NCBI RefSeq assembly: GCF_021284745.1
Contig: NZ_CP089925.1
Location: 3,161,001 to 3,225,000, forward strand
Length of the DNA stretch: 64,000 nt
Source of the DNA: Lysobacter sp. KIS68-7
GTDB lineage: Bacteria; Pseudomonadota; Gammaproteobacteria; Xanthomonadales; Xanthomonadaceae
Direction of reading: 5' to 3'
Below, piece by piece: positions 1 to 8,600 of the stretch. A model generated the notes under the pieces. That model did no database searches and was not told where the DNA came from. It saw only the letters and a program-made list of their open reading frames with translations. Every line of letters begins with the position of its first letter. The first letter of the stretch is position 1. The position numbers were made by a program, and so were the translations under genes.

Positions 1-1176
1 GATCACGTACGGCGACGACAGCGGCAGCGCGGGATCGGTCAGGTAGGTCTGGTCGACCATCACCATCTTGAAGTTCTGCCACTTGATGCCGTACATCCGC
101 TCGCCGTTCCAGAAGATAAAGCCGTCGCGGTTCGACTGTTCCTGTTCGCCGCGGAGGAAGGCCACCTGGTCCTTGCCGTCGATCTCGCGGTCGGTGGGAA
201 CCGCCAGGCCGCAGAGGCGCAGCAGCGTCGTGAACCAGTCGGTGATGTGCACGATCTCGTTGCTCGTCCGGTTGGCCGCGATACGTCCCGGCCAGCGCGC
301 GATGCACGGCGTGCGCAGCGCGGCTTCGCGGCCGGTGAAGTACGAGCCGTCGAAGAATCCGCCCGTGCCCCGGTGCAGAAGCATCTCCTCATTGCCGTTG
401 TCGCCCGCAAACACGACGATGGTGTCGTCGCGCAGGCCAAGCCCATCGATCTTGTCGAGGAGCTCGCCGAAGTCGCCATCCAGTTGCAGCAGGCAGTCCG
501 CCCAGTCGCCGTTGCCGCTGCGGCCGCGATATTCGTCGCGCGGCACGACCGGCATGTGCATCAGCGAGTGGTTGAAATAGAGGAAGAAGGCACGCGCGTC
601 GCGCGCGGCGTCTTCCATGAAGCGGAAGGCCCGGCGCTTGTACTCCACGTCGATGCCAAGCTTGAGGTCGTAGGTAAGGCGCTCTCCCTTGCGCACCGGC
701 TCACCCTTGCGCCCTTCGAGCATGTACGACACCGGGTCGCGTTCCGGGTCGTACCAGGGATCGGTGTCCCAGAAGGCTTCATCGTAGGAATGGGGCGGGC
801 CGTACCATTCGTCGAAGCCATGGTCCGTCGGCCAGCGTCCGTCGCAGTCGCCGATGTGCCACTTGCCCATGCACATCGTCGCGTAGCCCGCGTCGGAAAA
901 CAGGTCGCCGAGCGTCCGTTCCCACGCCACGATCCCGGATTCGCCACCTGCCACCGCGACCGTGTGGTTGCCCGTGCGGATGGCGTAACGTCCGGTCATC
1001 AGCGCAGTGCGCGAAGGCGTGCACTGCGCTTCGGGCGCGTAGTTGGCGAGTCGATAGCCTTCGGTCGCGAAGGCGTCGATGCGCGGCGTCGCGGCGCCCC
1101 GGAGGATGCCGCCGCCATAGCAGCCCAGCTCGCCGTAGCCGAGGTTGTCGACGTGGAAGTAGACGACGTTGGTCAT
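1..1176 (-). CDS. Arylsulfatase, 3' end beyond left edge (first 392 codons)
   Basis: The frame is open from an ATG at 1176 down to base 1, so the C-terminus is missing. The protein is a formylglycine-dependent sulfatase of the alkaline-phosphatase superfamily, which hydrolyses sulfate esters. Visible motifs are the metal ligands D10/N11 (FHVDNLGYG), the C-T-P-S-R activation motif with C52 as the formylglycine site, G-K-W-H near residue 105, and a later GDNG metal-binding motif. There is no signal peptide at this start. The ATG overlaps the stop of the upstream sulfatase by 4 bases (ATGA), so the two are translationally coupled in one operon. It is more distant from the two upstream sulfatases than they are from each other. 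The family is clear; the substrate cannot be read from sequence. Confidence 0.93.
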   Translation of the reverse strand, partial: MTNVVYFHVDNLGYGELGCYGGGILRGAATPRIDAFATEGYRLANYAPEAQCTPSRTALMTGRYAIRTGNHTVAVAGGESGIVAWERTLGDLFSDAGYATMCMGKWHIGDCDGRWPTDHGFDEWYGPPHSYDEAFWDTDPWYDPERDPVSYMLEGRKGEPVRKGERLTYDLKLGIDVEYKRRAFRFMEDAARDARAFFLYFNHSLMHMPVVPRDEYRGRSGNGDWADCLLQLDGDFGELLDKIDGLGLRDDTIVVFAGDNGNEEMLLHRGTGGFFDGSYFTGREAALRTPCIARWPGRIAANRTSNEIVHITDWFTTLLRLCGLAVPTDREIDGKDQVAFLRGEQEQSNRDGFIFWNGERMYGIKWQNFKMVMVDQTYLTDPALPLSSPYVI

Positions 1177-3542
1177 TGCCGCGCCATGGCGAGGCGGTAG
1201 CGTTCCTCCGCGCCGATCATGTGGTCCGCATCCGCGGCCGCGGCGTCGATATCGATCTGCACCCAGTGGATCGTGCCGTTGAAGGCATTGTCCGTTGGAC
1301 CGTAATCCTCCGACACGGGCTCGCCCGCTTCGCAGCCGACGTCCATCGTCTCGTCCATCGAGAACAGGTAGGCGTGCGTGCGTGCGACCCGCCCTTCGCC
1401 GACTTTCGTCCCATCGACGTAGAGGGTGATCCCGGCGCCTTTGCCAAGCCCGCCGCCGTCGTAGTCGAACTCCATCCGCACCTGGTGCTTGCCCGTGGGG
1501 AGCGTCGAGCCCGCTTCCACCTCGAAGCGCAGCAGCCCGAGGAAGTTGTAGTGGTACTTGAGCTTGCCGTCGTGCGCGTAGAGGCTCCAACCGCCCATGT
1601 GGCCGCCGTGGGCGGCGATGACACCCTTGGCGCCGTTCGACGGAACCTCGACTTCGGCAGTCACCGAGTGGGACTTGTTCTTGGTGTTGATCGCCGTGTT
1701 TTCACCGAGCCGGCGCATGCCCGCGAAGAGCAGTTGCGTGTTGCCATGCACGACCATCGGTCGTCCGGCGATATCCGGGTTCGTGCGCTCGGCCTTGCGA
1801 TCGTCCAACGGGAACACGTTGTACTTCGACGCTTCCAAGTCGAACAACCGCTTGAGTTCGGCGACCTTCTCCGGCATCTCTTTCGCGAGGTCATGCGCCT
1901 GCGACCAGTCCTTGGTCGTGTCGTAGAGCTCCCAGGTGTCGTCGCTCAGTGGCGGCTGGGCACCGACGACAACCCACGGCGGGTTGCCGTGGCGGGTCAC
2001 CGCGGTCCAGCCCTTGTGGTAGAGGCCGCGGTTGCAGACCATCTCGAAGTACTGCGTCTCGTGCCGTTCCGCCGCCTTGGCGTCGTCGAACGAATAGCGC
2101 ATGCCGACACCGTGCAGCGGCTCCTGCATCACGCCGTTGACGAAACTCGGCTGCGGCAGGCCAGCCACTTCCAGGATCGTCGGCGCCACGTCGATGACAT
2201 GGTGAAACTGCGATCGCAGCTCGCCCTTGGCCTTGATGCCCTTCGGCCAGTGGATGATCGTGCCGTTGCGCGTGCCGCCGAAGTGCGACGCGACCTGCTT
2301 GGTCCACTGGTACGGCGTGTCCATCGCGTGCGCCCAGCCGACGGCGTAATGGTTCTGCGCGCGGGCTGAACCCAGCTCGTCGATGCGCTCGATCATGAGC
2401 TCGGGCGTCGCGAGGTCGGGCGCCTCCGCGGCCGCCTTGTCGTTCCACGCGCCGATCAGCGATCCTTCCGCCGAGGCGCCGTTGTCCCCGATGATGTAGT
2501 AGATGAGCGTGTCATCGAGGATGTCCAGGTCCGAGAGCGTATCGATGACGCGGCCGACATGGTGGTCGGCGTATTCGAGGAAGGCCGCATAGATTTCCAT
2601 CTCGCGCGCGAGAACCGGACGCAGCCGCGCCTCCATCGCATCCCACGCGGGAATTTCATCGGGGCGCCGCGTGAGCTCGCACTCCGGCGGAATGACGCCG
2701 AGCTGCTTCTGCCGCGCGAAAGTGTCCTCGCGCACCTTGTCCCATCCCTGGTCGAACTTGCCTTTGTATTTTTCGATCCAGTCCTTCGGCACATGGTGCG
2801 GCGCGTGCGTGGCGCCCGGCGCGAAGTAGATGAAGAACGGCTGGTCGGGTGCGATCGCCTTCTGCTGGTGGATGTAGCCGATGGCCTTGTCCGCCAGGTC
2901 TTCCATCAGGTGATAGCCCTGCTCGGGCGTGCGGTCCGGCTGGATGGGTGTGGTGCCTTCGTAGAGCTCGGGGTAGTACTGGTTGTTCTCTCCGCCGATG
3001 AAACCGAAGAAGTGCTCGAACCCCGAGCCGGTCGGCCAGTGGTGGTACGGGCCGATCGGCGTCGCCTCGAACACGGGCACTTCGTGGCACTTGCCGAATT
3101 GCGCCGTCGCATAGCCATTGAGCTTGAGGATTTCTGCCAGTGGCGCGCAGGTGTTCGGTCGCAACGAGTTGTAACCGGGCGCTGACGTGGCGATTTCGGT
3201 GATGCCGCCCATGCCGACGGCGTGGTGGTTTCGGCCCGAGAGCATCGCTGCGCGCGTGGGCGAACACAGTGCCGTGGTGTGGAAGCGGTTGTACTTCAGC
3301 CCGCTGGCCGCCAGGCGTTCCGCCGTGGGCGTCCGGCAGGGTCCGCCGAACGCGCTCGACGCACCAAATCCGACGTCGTCGAGCAGCACGATCAAGACGT
3401 TCGGCGCGCCCGCCGGCGGTCGCAAAGGCGTGATCGGTGGAAACCGCGTGTCGGGGTCCTTCGCGTCGTACGTCGTCAACGCGACCGGCTTCATATCCGG
3501 AATCGGCAGCGTGCTGCGCTGGATGTCGTGCAAGGCGGGCAT
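1173..3542 (-). CDS. Arylsulfatase with long C-terminal domain (789 aa)
   Basis: A formylglycine sulfatase. Metal ligands D55/D56 (VLLDDVGFG), formylglycine site C93 in C-S-P-T-R, and an IIGDNG motif further on are all visible. The usual G-K-W-H reads G-K-C-H (151-154). At 789 aa it is far longer than the ~540 aa Pseudomonas AtsA type and resembles the ~780 aa AtsA/AtsD group. The last ~220 residues are rich in beta-type sequence and probably form a lectin-like accessory domain. The start at 3542 has a good GGAGGG ribosome site. It lies 19 bases downstream of a close paralogue and overlaps the next sulfatase, forming a three-sulfatase operon. No signal peptide is seen, so a cytoplasmic location is likely. 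Substrate unknown. Confidence 0.95.
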   Translation of the reverse strand: MPALHDIQRSTLPIPDMKPVALTTYDAKDPDTRFPPITPLRPPAGAPNVLIVLLDDVGFGASSAFGGPCRTPTAERLAASGLKYNRFHTTALCSPTRAAMLSGRNHHAVGMGGITEIATSAPGYNSLRPNTCAPLAEILKLNGYATAQFGKCHEVPVFEATPIGPYHHWPTGSGFEHFFGFIGGENNQYYPELYEGTTPIQPDRTPEQGYHLMEDLADKAIGYIHQQKAIAPDQPFFIYFAPGATHAPHHVPKDWIEKYKGKFDQGWDKVREDTFARQKQLGVIPPECELTRRPDEIPAWDAMEARLRPVLAREMEIYAAFLEYADHHVGRVIDTLSDLDILDDTLIYYIIGDNGASAEGSLIGAWNDKAAAEAPDLATPELMIERIDELGSARAQNHYAVGWAHAMDTPYQWTKQVASHFGGTRNGTIIHWPKGIKAKGELRSQFHHVIDVAPTILEVAGLPQPSFVNGVMQEPLHGVGMRYSFDDAKAAERHETQYFEMVCNRGLYHKGWTAVTRHGNPPWVVVGAQPPLSDDTWELYDTTKDWSQAHDLAKEMPEKVAELKRLFDLEASKYNVFPLDDRKAERTNPDIAGRPMVVHGNTQLLFAGMRRLGENTAINTKNKSHSVTAEVEVPSNGAKGVIAAHGGHMGGWSLYAHDGKLKYHYNFLGLLRFEVEAGSTLPTGKHQVRMEFDYDGGGLGKGAGITLYVDGTKVGEGRVARTHAYLFSMDETMDVGCEAGEPVSEDYGPTDNAFNGTIHWVQIDIDAAAADADHMIGAEERYRLAMARQ

Positions 3543-3561
3543 TGATCGGCACCCTCCGTTT

Positions 3562-5952
3562 TTACTGCGTGGCCATGGCCATCCGCGCCATCGCTTCGTG
3601 TTGCGCGGCGAGTTGATCGAACGTCGCTTCGCTCACGTCCACGATGACGCGGTCGATGGTGCCGGTGAACGTGAACGGCGTTTCGTAACGATCCGACACC
3701 GGCGAACAGGTGTCGCAGCCAATGTCGAAGCTCTCGTTGGCGGTGTAGAACCCGCCGATCTGCTTCTCGAAACGGCCTTCGCCGATCTTTTCCTTATCCA
3801 GGCGCAAGGTGACCTCGCCCCCCGTCTGGAACTTGCCCGGCGAATCGACCGAGATTTCGGCCGAGAGCACATGGTGGCCGGCGGGGATCGTGCCGGTGGA
3901 CGAAACGCGATATCGCGCCTCGTTGTAGTAGTTGTGTTCCCAATGCAGCTTGCCGTCTTGCAGGAACACCGTGAAGCCGCCTCCGAGTCCGCCGCAACAC
4001 GCAAGCACGCCCTCCGCACCACCTTCGGGGATGTCGACTTCCGCGGCGATCGTGTGGTGCACGTTCTTCGTGTAGGGCGACGAGCGTTCCGGAACGCGGA
4101 CGGTCCCGGACGGGTAAACGAACCGCGTCCGACCGCGCAGATGACTAGGCTTCAACGCGGGGTCGGCGCGCTCGGCGAAGCGATCGTCGAGTGGCAGGAC
4201 GTTGAATTTCGCGGCCTCGGCCATGAACAGGTCCTGCAACTCGCGCAGCTTCTTCGGCTCCTGCGCCGAAAGGTCGCTCGCCTGCGAGAAATCCTGCTCG
4301 ATGTTGTACAGCTCCCACTTGTCGTCATCGAAGCTGGCGCTGCCCGCCGTCACCCAGGGCGCGCGGCCATGCAAGCATCCGGCCACCCAGCCGTCGTGGT
4401 ACAGCGCGCGGTTGCCGAACATCTCGAAGTACTGGGTGACGCGGCGCCCCGGCACCGCCGCATCGTCGAAGGTATACGCCAGGCTGATGCCTTCGATGGG
4501 CTTCTGCGGAACACCATCGACTTCGCGCGGCTGCGGAATCCCGGCCAGTTCGAGAAGGGTCGGTGCGATGTCGATCGCGTGGTGGAACTGCGAGCGCAGG
4601 CCACCGCGATCCGTGATGCGCTTGGGCCACGAAACGACCAGGCCATTGCGCGTGCCGCCAAAATGCGACGCCACCTGCTTCATCCACTGGAACGGAGAGG
4701 AACCCGCCCAGCACCAGCCGACGGGATAGTGGTTCTCGAACTGCGGGCCACCAATCTCGTCGATGTGCTGCACCATCGATGCCACGTCGTCCGGCAGGCC
4801 GAGCATCGTCTTCATCACGTTGAGCGTGCCGGTCAGCGTGCCTTCGGCGCTTGGACCGTTGTCGCCCACCATGTAGACGATCAAGGTGTCGTCCCCGAGG
4901 CCCATGGCCTCGATGGCGTCGACAAGCCTGCCGACTTGCGCGTCGACGTGCTCAAGGAATCCGGCGAACACTTCCTGCATCCGCGCATACAGCCGCCGCT
5001 CGTCCGCCGAGCACGACTCCCACGAGGGGATCGACTCGGGCCGCGGCGTCAGCTTCGTGTCCATCGGAATAAGGCCGAGTTGCTTCTGGCGCTCGCAGGT
5101 CAGTTCGCGTTGACGATCCCAGCCGTGATCGAAATTGCCCTTGTACTTGTCCGCCCACGACTTCGCGACGTGGTGGGGCGCGTGCGCCGCACCCGGCGCG
5201 AAGTAGATGAAGAACGGCTTGTCCGGCGCGGCCGCTTTCTGCTGTCCGATCCACCCGATCGCCTTGTCGGCGATGGCCTCCGAGAAGTGCCAGTTCGGCT
5301 GGTCGTGCGGCATTTCGATCGGCGCGGTGTTCTCGAACAGCGGCGTGCGCCACTGGTTCGCCTCGCCTCCCTGGAAGCCGTAGAAGTAGTCGAACCCCTT
5401 GCCGGTCGGCCAGCGATCGTACGGGCCGCCGGCGCCGAGCTCGTGGTCGGGCGTGTTGTGCCACTTGCCAAAGGCCGCGGTGGCGTATTCGTTGGCGCGA
5501 AGAATTTCCGCCACGCATGCCGCTTCCCGCGGCCACTGACCGTCGTAGCCGGGAAAGCCTGTGGCAAGTTCAGTGATGCATCCGGTGTGGGCCGAGTGGT
5601 GGTTGCGCCCGGAGAGCAGCGCCGCGCGCGTCGGCGAACACAAGGCGGTGGTGTGGAAGCGGTTGTAACGCAAGCCCGAATCCGCCAGTCGTTGCAGCGT
5701 CGGCGTGTCGACGGGGCCGCCGAAGGTGCTGGCCTGGCCGAAGCCCACGTCGTCGAGCAACACCATCAGCACGTTGGGCGCGCCGGGCGGTGCGCTCGGC
5801 AGCGCGATCACATCTGCTTCCGAATCGGCGAAGGTGCTGCCGATGCGCCCTTTGAAGCGGGGCTCGGGCAGCGGCAGGATGTCGGAAAACAAGGGCGTTT
5901 CCGTCCCCAGTGACGGCTGCTGGGGCCCTCCATCTGCCTTCTTCGCACCCAT
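3562..5952 (-). CDS. Arylsulfatase, paralogue of the neighbouring 789-aa enzyme (796 aa)
   Basis: First gene of the sulfatase operon. The start is placed at the ATG at 5952 (MGAKKADGG) because GAGGAG lies 7 bases upstream; the open frame continues to 6138, but that extension has no family resemblance. Motifs: D67/D68 (LLDDVGFG), formylglycine cysteine C105 in C-S-P-T-R, G-K-W-H, and VGDNG. The layout of sulfatase core plus ~230-residue C-terminal beta-rich domain matches the 789-aa neighbour, so the pair arose by tandem duplication and then diverged strongly. Activity requires a formylglycine-generating enzyme or anSME, which is not in this window. The operon probably starts in the 198-base gap upstream, which holds a 16-base palindrome. 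Confidence 0.94.
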   Translation of the reverse strand: MGAKKADGGPQQPSLGTETPLFSDILPLPEPRFKGRIGSTFADSEADVIALPSAPPGAPNVLMVLLDDVGFGQASTFGGPVDTPTLQRLADSGLRYNRFHTTALCSPTRAALLSGRNHHSAHTGCITELATGFPGYDGQWPREAACVAEILRANEYATAAFGKWHNTPDHELGAGGPYDRWPTGKGFDYFYGFQGGEANQWRTPLFENTAPIEMPHDQPNWHFSEAIADKAIGWIGQQKAAAPDKPFFIYFAPGAAHAPHHVAKSWADKYKGNFDHGWDRQRELTCERQKQLGLIPMDTKLTPRPESIPSWESCSADERRLYARMQEVFAGFLEHVDAQVGRLVDAIEAMGLGDDTLIVYMVGDNGPSAEGTLTGTLNVMKTMLGLPDDVASMVQHIDEIGGPQFENHYPVGWCWAGSSPFQWMKQVASHFGGTRNGLVVSWPKRITDRGGLRSQFHHAIDIAPTLLELAGIPQPREVDGVPQKPIEGISLAYTFDDAAVPGRRVTQYFEMFGNRALYHDGWVAGCLHGRAPWVTAGSASFDDDKWELYNIEQDFSQASDLSAQEPKKLRELQDLFMAEAAKFNVLPLDDRFAERADPALKPSHLRGRTRFVYPSGTVRVPERSSPYTKNVHHTIAAEVDIPEGGAEGVLACCGGLGGGFTVFLQDGKLHWEHNYYNEARYRVSSTGTIPAGHHVLSAEISVDSPGKFQTGGEVTLRLDKEKIGEGRFEKQIGGFYTANESFDIGCDTCSPVSDRYETPFTFTGTIDRVIVDVSEATFDQLAAQHEAMARMAMATQ

Positions 5953-6037
5953 GGCAAATCTCCTCGGGAAAGGCAGGGCCGTTCCGCATGTTGCGACTCG
6001 CCGGCTGGGCGCGCATCCGAAGAAATCTGGGGGGCAA

Positions 6038-6053
6038 CCAGTAGAACTACTGG
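6038..6053. promoter_or_regulatory. Palindrome upstream of the sulfatase operon (candidate operator)
   Basis: CCAGTAG-AA-CTACTGG: two perfect 7-base arms around AA, 86 bases upstream of the first sulfatase start. The half-sequence AGTAGAAC recurs at 7261-7268, 43 bases upstream of the exported hydrolase start. This suggests one regulator acting on both, but binding is inferred only. Confidence 0.35.
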
Positions 6054-6150
6054 GCGAAACGGGACCGTTGGCCGAGATGCAAAGTGGCCTGGTGTTGTGC
6101 CCTCGTGCGACCCGCGCCGCCGCATGAAGGCGACGCATTTAGGTTCCCTA

Positions 6151-7218
6151 TCACGTCGCCGAAGACTTGCCCCATCCATATACATCGACTATCGCGTCCA
6201 CGAACGCCTTCGGTGCTTCTTGCGGCAGGTTGTGCCCAATCCCGCCAGTAATCGTGCGGTGGGCGTACTTGCCAGTGAACTTCTTCGCGTAGCTATCTGG
6301 CTTTGGATGCGGCGCGCCATTCGCGTCGCCTTCGAGCGTGATCGTGGGAACCGCGATGGCCGGCCCCTCGGCCAACGTTGCTTCCACGGCGTCGTACTTC
6401 GTTTCGCCTTCGGCCAGCCCGAGACGCCAACGATAGTTGTGCACCACGACGGCGACGTGGTCCGGGTTCTCGAATGCGGCCGCGCTGCGATCGAAGGTCG
6501 CGTCGTCGAACGCCCAATCCGGCGAAGCGATCTTCCAGATTAGCTTCGCGAAATCGTGGCGGTACTTGTCGTAGCCGGCCTTACCCCGCTCGGTCGCGAA
6601 GTAGAACTGATACCACCACTGAAGCTCCGCTTCTGGCGGAAGCGGCGCCTGGGCGGCCTTCTGACTGCCGATCAGGTATCCGCTCACTGCGACCAGCGCC
6701 TTGACGCGCTCCGGATGAACCGCCGCTACGATGCCTGCCGTTCGAGCGCCCCAGTCGAAGCCGCCGAGGATCGCCTGCTTGACGTGGAGCGCATCCATGA
6801 AGGCGACGACGTCGTCCGCCAACGCGGCGGGCTGGCCATTGCGTGGCGTTGCGGACGAAAGGAAGCGCGTGGTTCCGTACCCGCGAAGGAACGGCACGAG
6901 GACACGGAAGCCACGCGCGGCCAGTGATGGCGCCACGTCGACGTAGCTGTGGATGTCGTACGGCCACCCGTGCAGCAGCAGCACGACGGGTCCGTCGGCA
7001 GGTCCTGCCTCGGCGTAGGCGACTTCGAGCACACCTGCGTTCACCTGCTTGAGCGGGCCGAACGATGCGTGCGACGACTTCGATACCGATGCCTTCGCCG
7101 GCGGTGCGGATTCCTGCACCGCGACTGCATTTGCCATCGTTGGCAACGCCATGCTCACCGCAACGCCGGCAAGCAGGCGGCGGCGGCTTTCATCCACGTT
7201 CTTCGTTCGCGCTTTCAT
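6151..7218 (-). CDS. Tat-exported alpha/beta hydrolase, epoxide-hydrolase/dehalogenase type (355 aa)
   Basis: The N-terminus carries a twin-arginine signal (S-R-R-R-L-L at 11-16, then a hydrophobic stretch and ANA cleavage site), so the folded enzyme is sent to the periplasm. The core shows the oxyanion HGWP (83-86), nucleophile D155 in G-G-F-D-W-G, and catalytic H329 (GIGHNLP). An Asp nucleophile in this context is typical of epoxide hydrolases and haloalkane dehalogenases rather than esterases. The start at 7218 has GAGGAG 6 bases upstream. It lies 198 bases upstream of the sulfatase operon on the same strand and may share its regulation. Substrate unknown. Confidence 0.9.
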   Translation of the reverse strand: MKARTKNVDESRRRLLAGVAVSMALPTMANAVAVQESAPPAKASVSKSSHASFGPLKQVNAGVLEVAYAEAGPADGPVVLLLHGWPYDIHSYVDVAPSLAARGFRVLVPFLRGYGTTRFLSSATPRNGQPAALADDVVAFMDALHVKQAILGGFDWGARTAGIVAAVHPERVKALVAVSGYLIGSQKAAQAPLPPEAELQWWYQFYFATERGKAGYDKYRHDFAKLIWKIASPDWAFDDATFDRSAAAFENPDHVAVVVHNYRWRLGLAEGETKYDAVEATLAEGPAIAVPTITLEGDANGAPHPKPDSYAKKFTGKYAHRTITGGIGHNLPQEAPKAFVDAIVDVYGWGKSSAT

Positions 7219-7391
7219 CGCACGCTCCTCGTCGATGTGGCCTCATGATGGCGATGCAACAGTAGAACGAGACTCACCCAGATGGGGGGCGTGATAGACA
7301 TAGCCGGCCGCCGCCCGGTGGCGCGTTCATTGGTTCTCGTCGTCGAGCCGCCGCGCAAGGTGCCGCACGATAGCCAGGAAGATCGCCGCGG

Positions 7392-8471
7392 TCACCATGC
7401 GCGCACCGGCAACTGCGTGCCACCCGTGATGGCGTGCCTTATCATCTGCGAGCGCAGCATCTCGTGCGGGAAGCCCAAGGCAATCGCACTCGCATCCGCG
7501 AGACGCGCCCACTGCGCGTCGCTTAGTTCTACGGCGAGGGCATCGAGGTTGTCTTCCAGTTGTACGAGTCGCCGGGCGCCCACGAGGGTGCTCGCCACAC
7601 CTGGATTACGCAGCGTCCACGCGAGGGCCACCTGCGCCGCGGAATATCCACATTCTGTGGCGATCGCGACGACGACGTCCGCGATATCGAGTGCGCGTTC
7701 GTTGAGCGATCCGTAACCGGCTGCCACGGACTTCCGCGTACCGACAACGCTCGCCGGATCGACGGGAGGCTGTAAATCGTCGCGCTTGTACTTGCCGGCC
7801 AGGATTCCGTTCGCAAGCGGCGACCACGGCACGACGCCCATGCCCATCTCGCGGGCCATCGGGATGAGATCGCGTTCGGGCGTCCGTTCGATCAGGTTGT
7901 ACTCACTCTGAAGCGCGATGATGGACGCGCTCCCGCGCAGGTCGGCGATCGCCTGCATGCGCGAGACCTGCCACGCGGGAATGTCGGAGACGCCGAGGTA
8001 GAGCACCTTGCCCTGGCGCACGAGATCGTCCATGCCCCGCAGAACCTCCTCGACCGGCGTCGTGCCGTCCCACATGTGCAGATACAGCAGGTCGATGTAG
8101 TCGGTGCGCAGCCGCTGTAGGCTTTCCGTAACCGATCGCATCATGCTCTTGCGATGGTTGCCGCCCGCGTTTGGATCGCCCGGATGCATGGACATCGTGA
8201 ACTTGGTGGAGATGACCAGGCGATCGCGCTTGCCTTGGGCAAACTGCCCGAGCAAGCGTTCCGATGAGCCGTTGGTGTAGGCATTTGCGGTGTCGACGAA
8301 GTTCCCACCGCGGTCGACGTAAGCGTCGAAGATGCGGCGCGCTTCGTCTTCCTCGGCACCCCATCCCCACTCGCCACCGAACGTCATAGTGCCAAGGGCG
8401 AGAGGGGAGACGCGAAGACCTGAGCGTCCAAGCAGGCGGTAGGAATCGAGCTGAAGCGGGGAGTGGCCCAT
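7392..8471 (-). CDS. Aldo/keto reductase (359 aa)
   Basis: NADPH-dependent oxidoreductase with a TIM-barrel fold. The catalytic tetrad is visible: D60, Y65 (D-T-A-N-A-Y), K90 (STKF) and H132 (LYLHMWD). The length is slightly above the usual ~330 aa. The opening LGRSGLRVSPLALGTMTFGG is typical of the AKR group related to YajO and general stress AKRs. It is divergent from a LysR regulator across 129 bases, the classic layout of a LysR gene with its target. Substrate unknown, probably an aldehyde or ketone. Confidence 0.93.
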   Translation of the reverse strand: MGHSPLQLDSYRLLGRSGLRVSPLALGTMTFGGEWGWGAEEDEARRIFDAYVDRGGNFVDTANAYTNGSSERLLGQFAQGKRDRLVISTKFTMSMHPGDPNAGGNHRKSMMRSVTESLQRLRTDYIDLLYLHMWDGTTPVEEVLRGMDDLVRQGKVLYLGVSDIPAWQVSRMQAIADLRGSASIIALQSEYNLIERTPERDLIPMAREMGMGVVPWSPLANGILAGKYKRDDLQPPVDPASVVGTRKSVAAGYGSLNERALDIADVVVAIATECGYSAAQVALAWTLRNPGVASTLVGARRLVQLEDNLDALAVELSDAQWARLADASAIALGFPHEMLRSQMIRHAITGGTQLPVRAW

Positions 8472-8538
8472 GGGTGCGGCCTCGTTGGCGGGGGAGTCGA
8501 CAAGCTATCGCCCAGCCCCGCCCTTGATTAGCCGGTCG

Positions 8539-8579
8539 ATCGGGGAATAATTGTCCCTACCGCGGACCTAATCCCCGAT
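8539..8579. promoter_or_regulatory. Inverted repeat between aldo/keto reductase and LysR gene
   Basis: ATCGGGGA (8539-8546) and TCCCCGAT (8572-8579) are perfect inverted arms with centres 33 bases (about three helical turns) apart, in the divergent intergenic region. Position and symmetry fit a LysR-type operator pair. No footprint information exists, so this is an inference. Confidence 0.4.
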
Positions 8580-8600
8580 TCGTGGCAATGGGAGCCGGAT

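Noticed and set aside
3187-5913. Long plus-strand frame (908 aa) opposite the sulfatases
   Set aside because: Antisense shadow of high-GC coding sequence; its composition is His/Arg/Val rich with no domain, while the minus strand has clear catalytic motifs.
1173-5952. Sulfatase repeats as a recent duplication or insertion sequence
   Set aside because: The two long sulfatases are clearly related but very diverged, and there are no transposase genes or terminal repeats around them.
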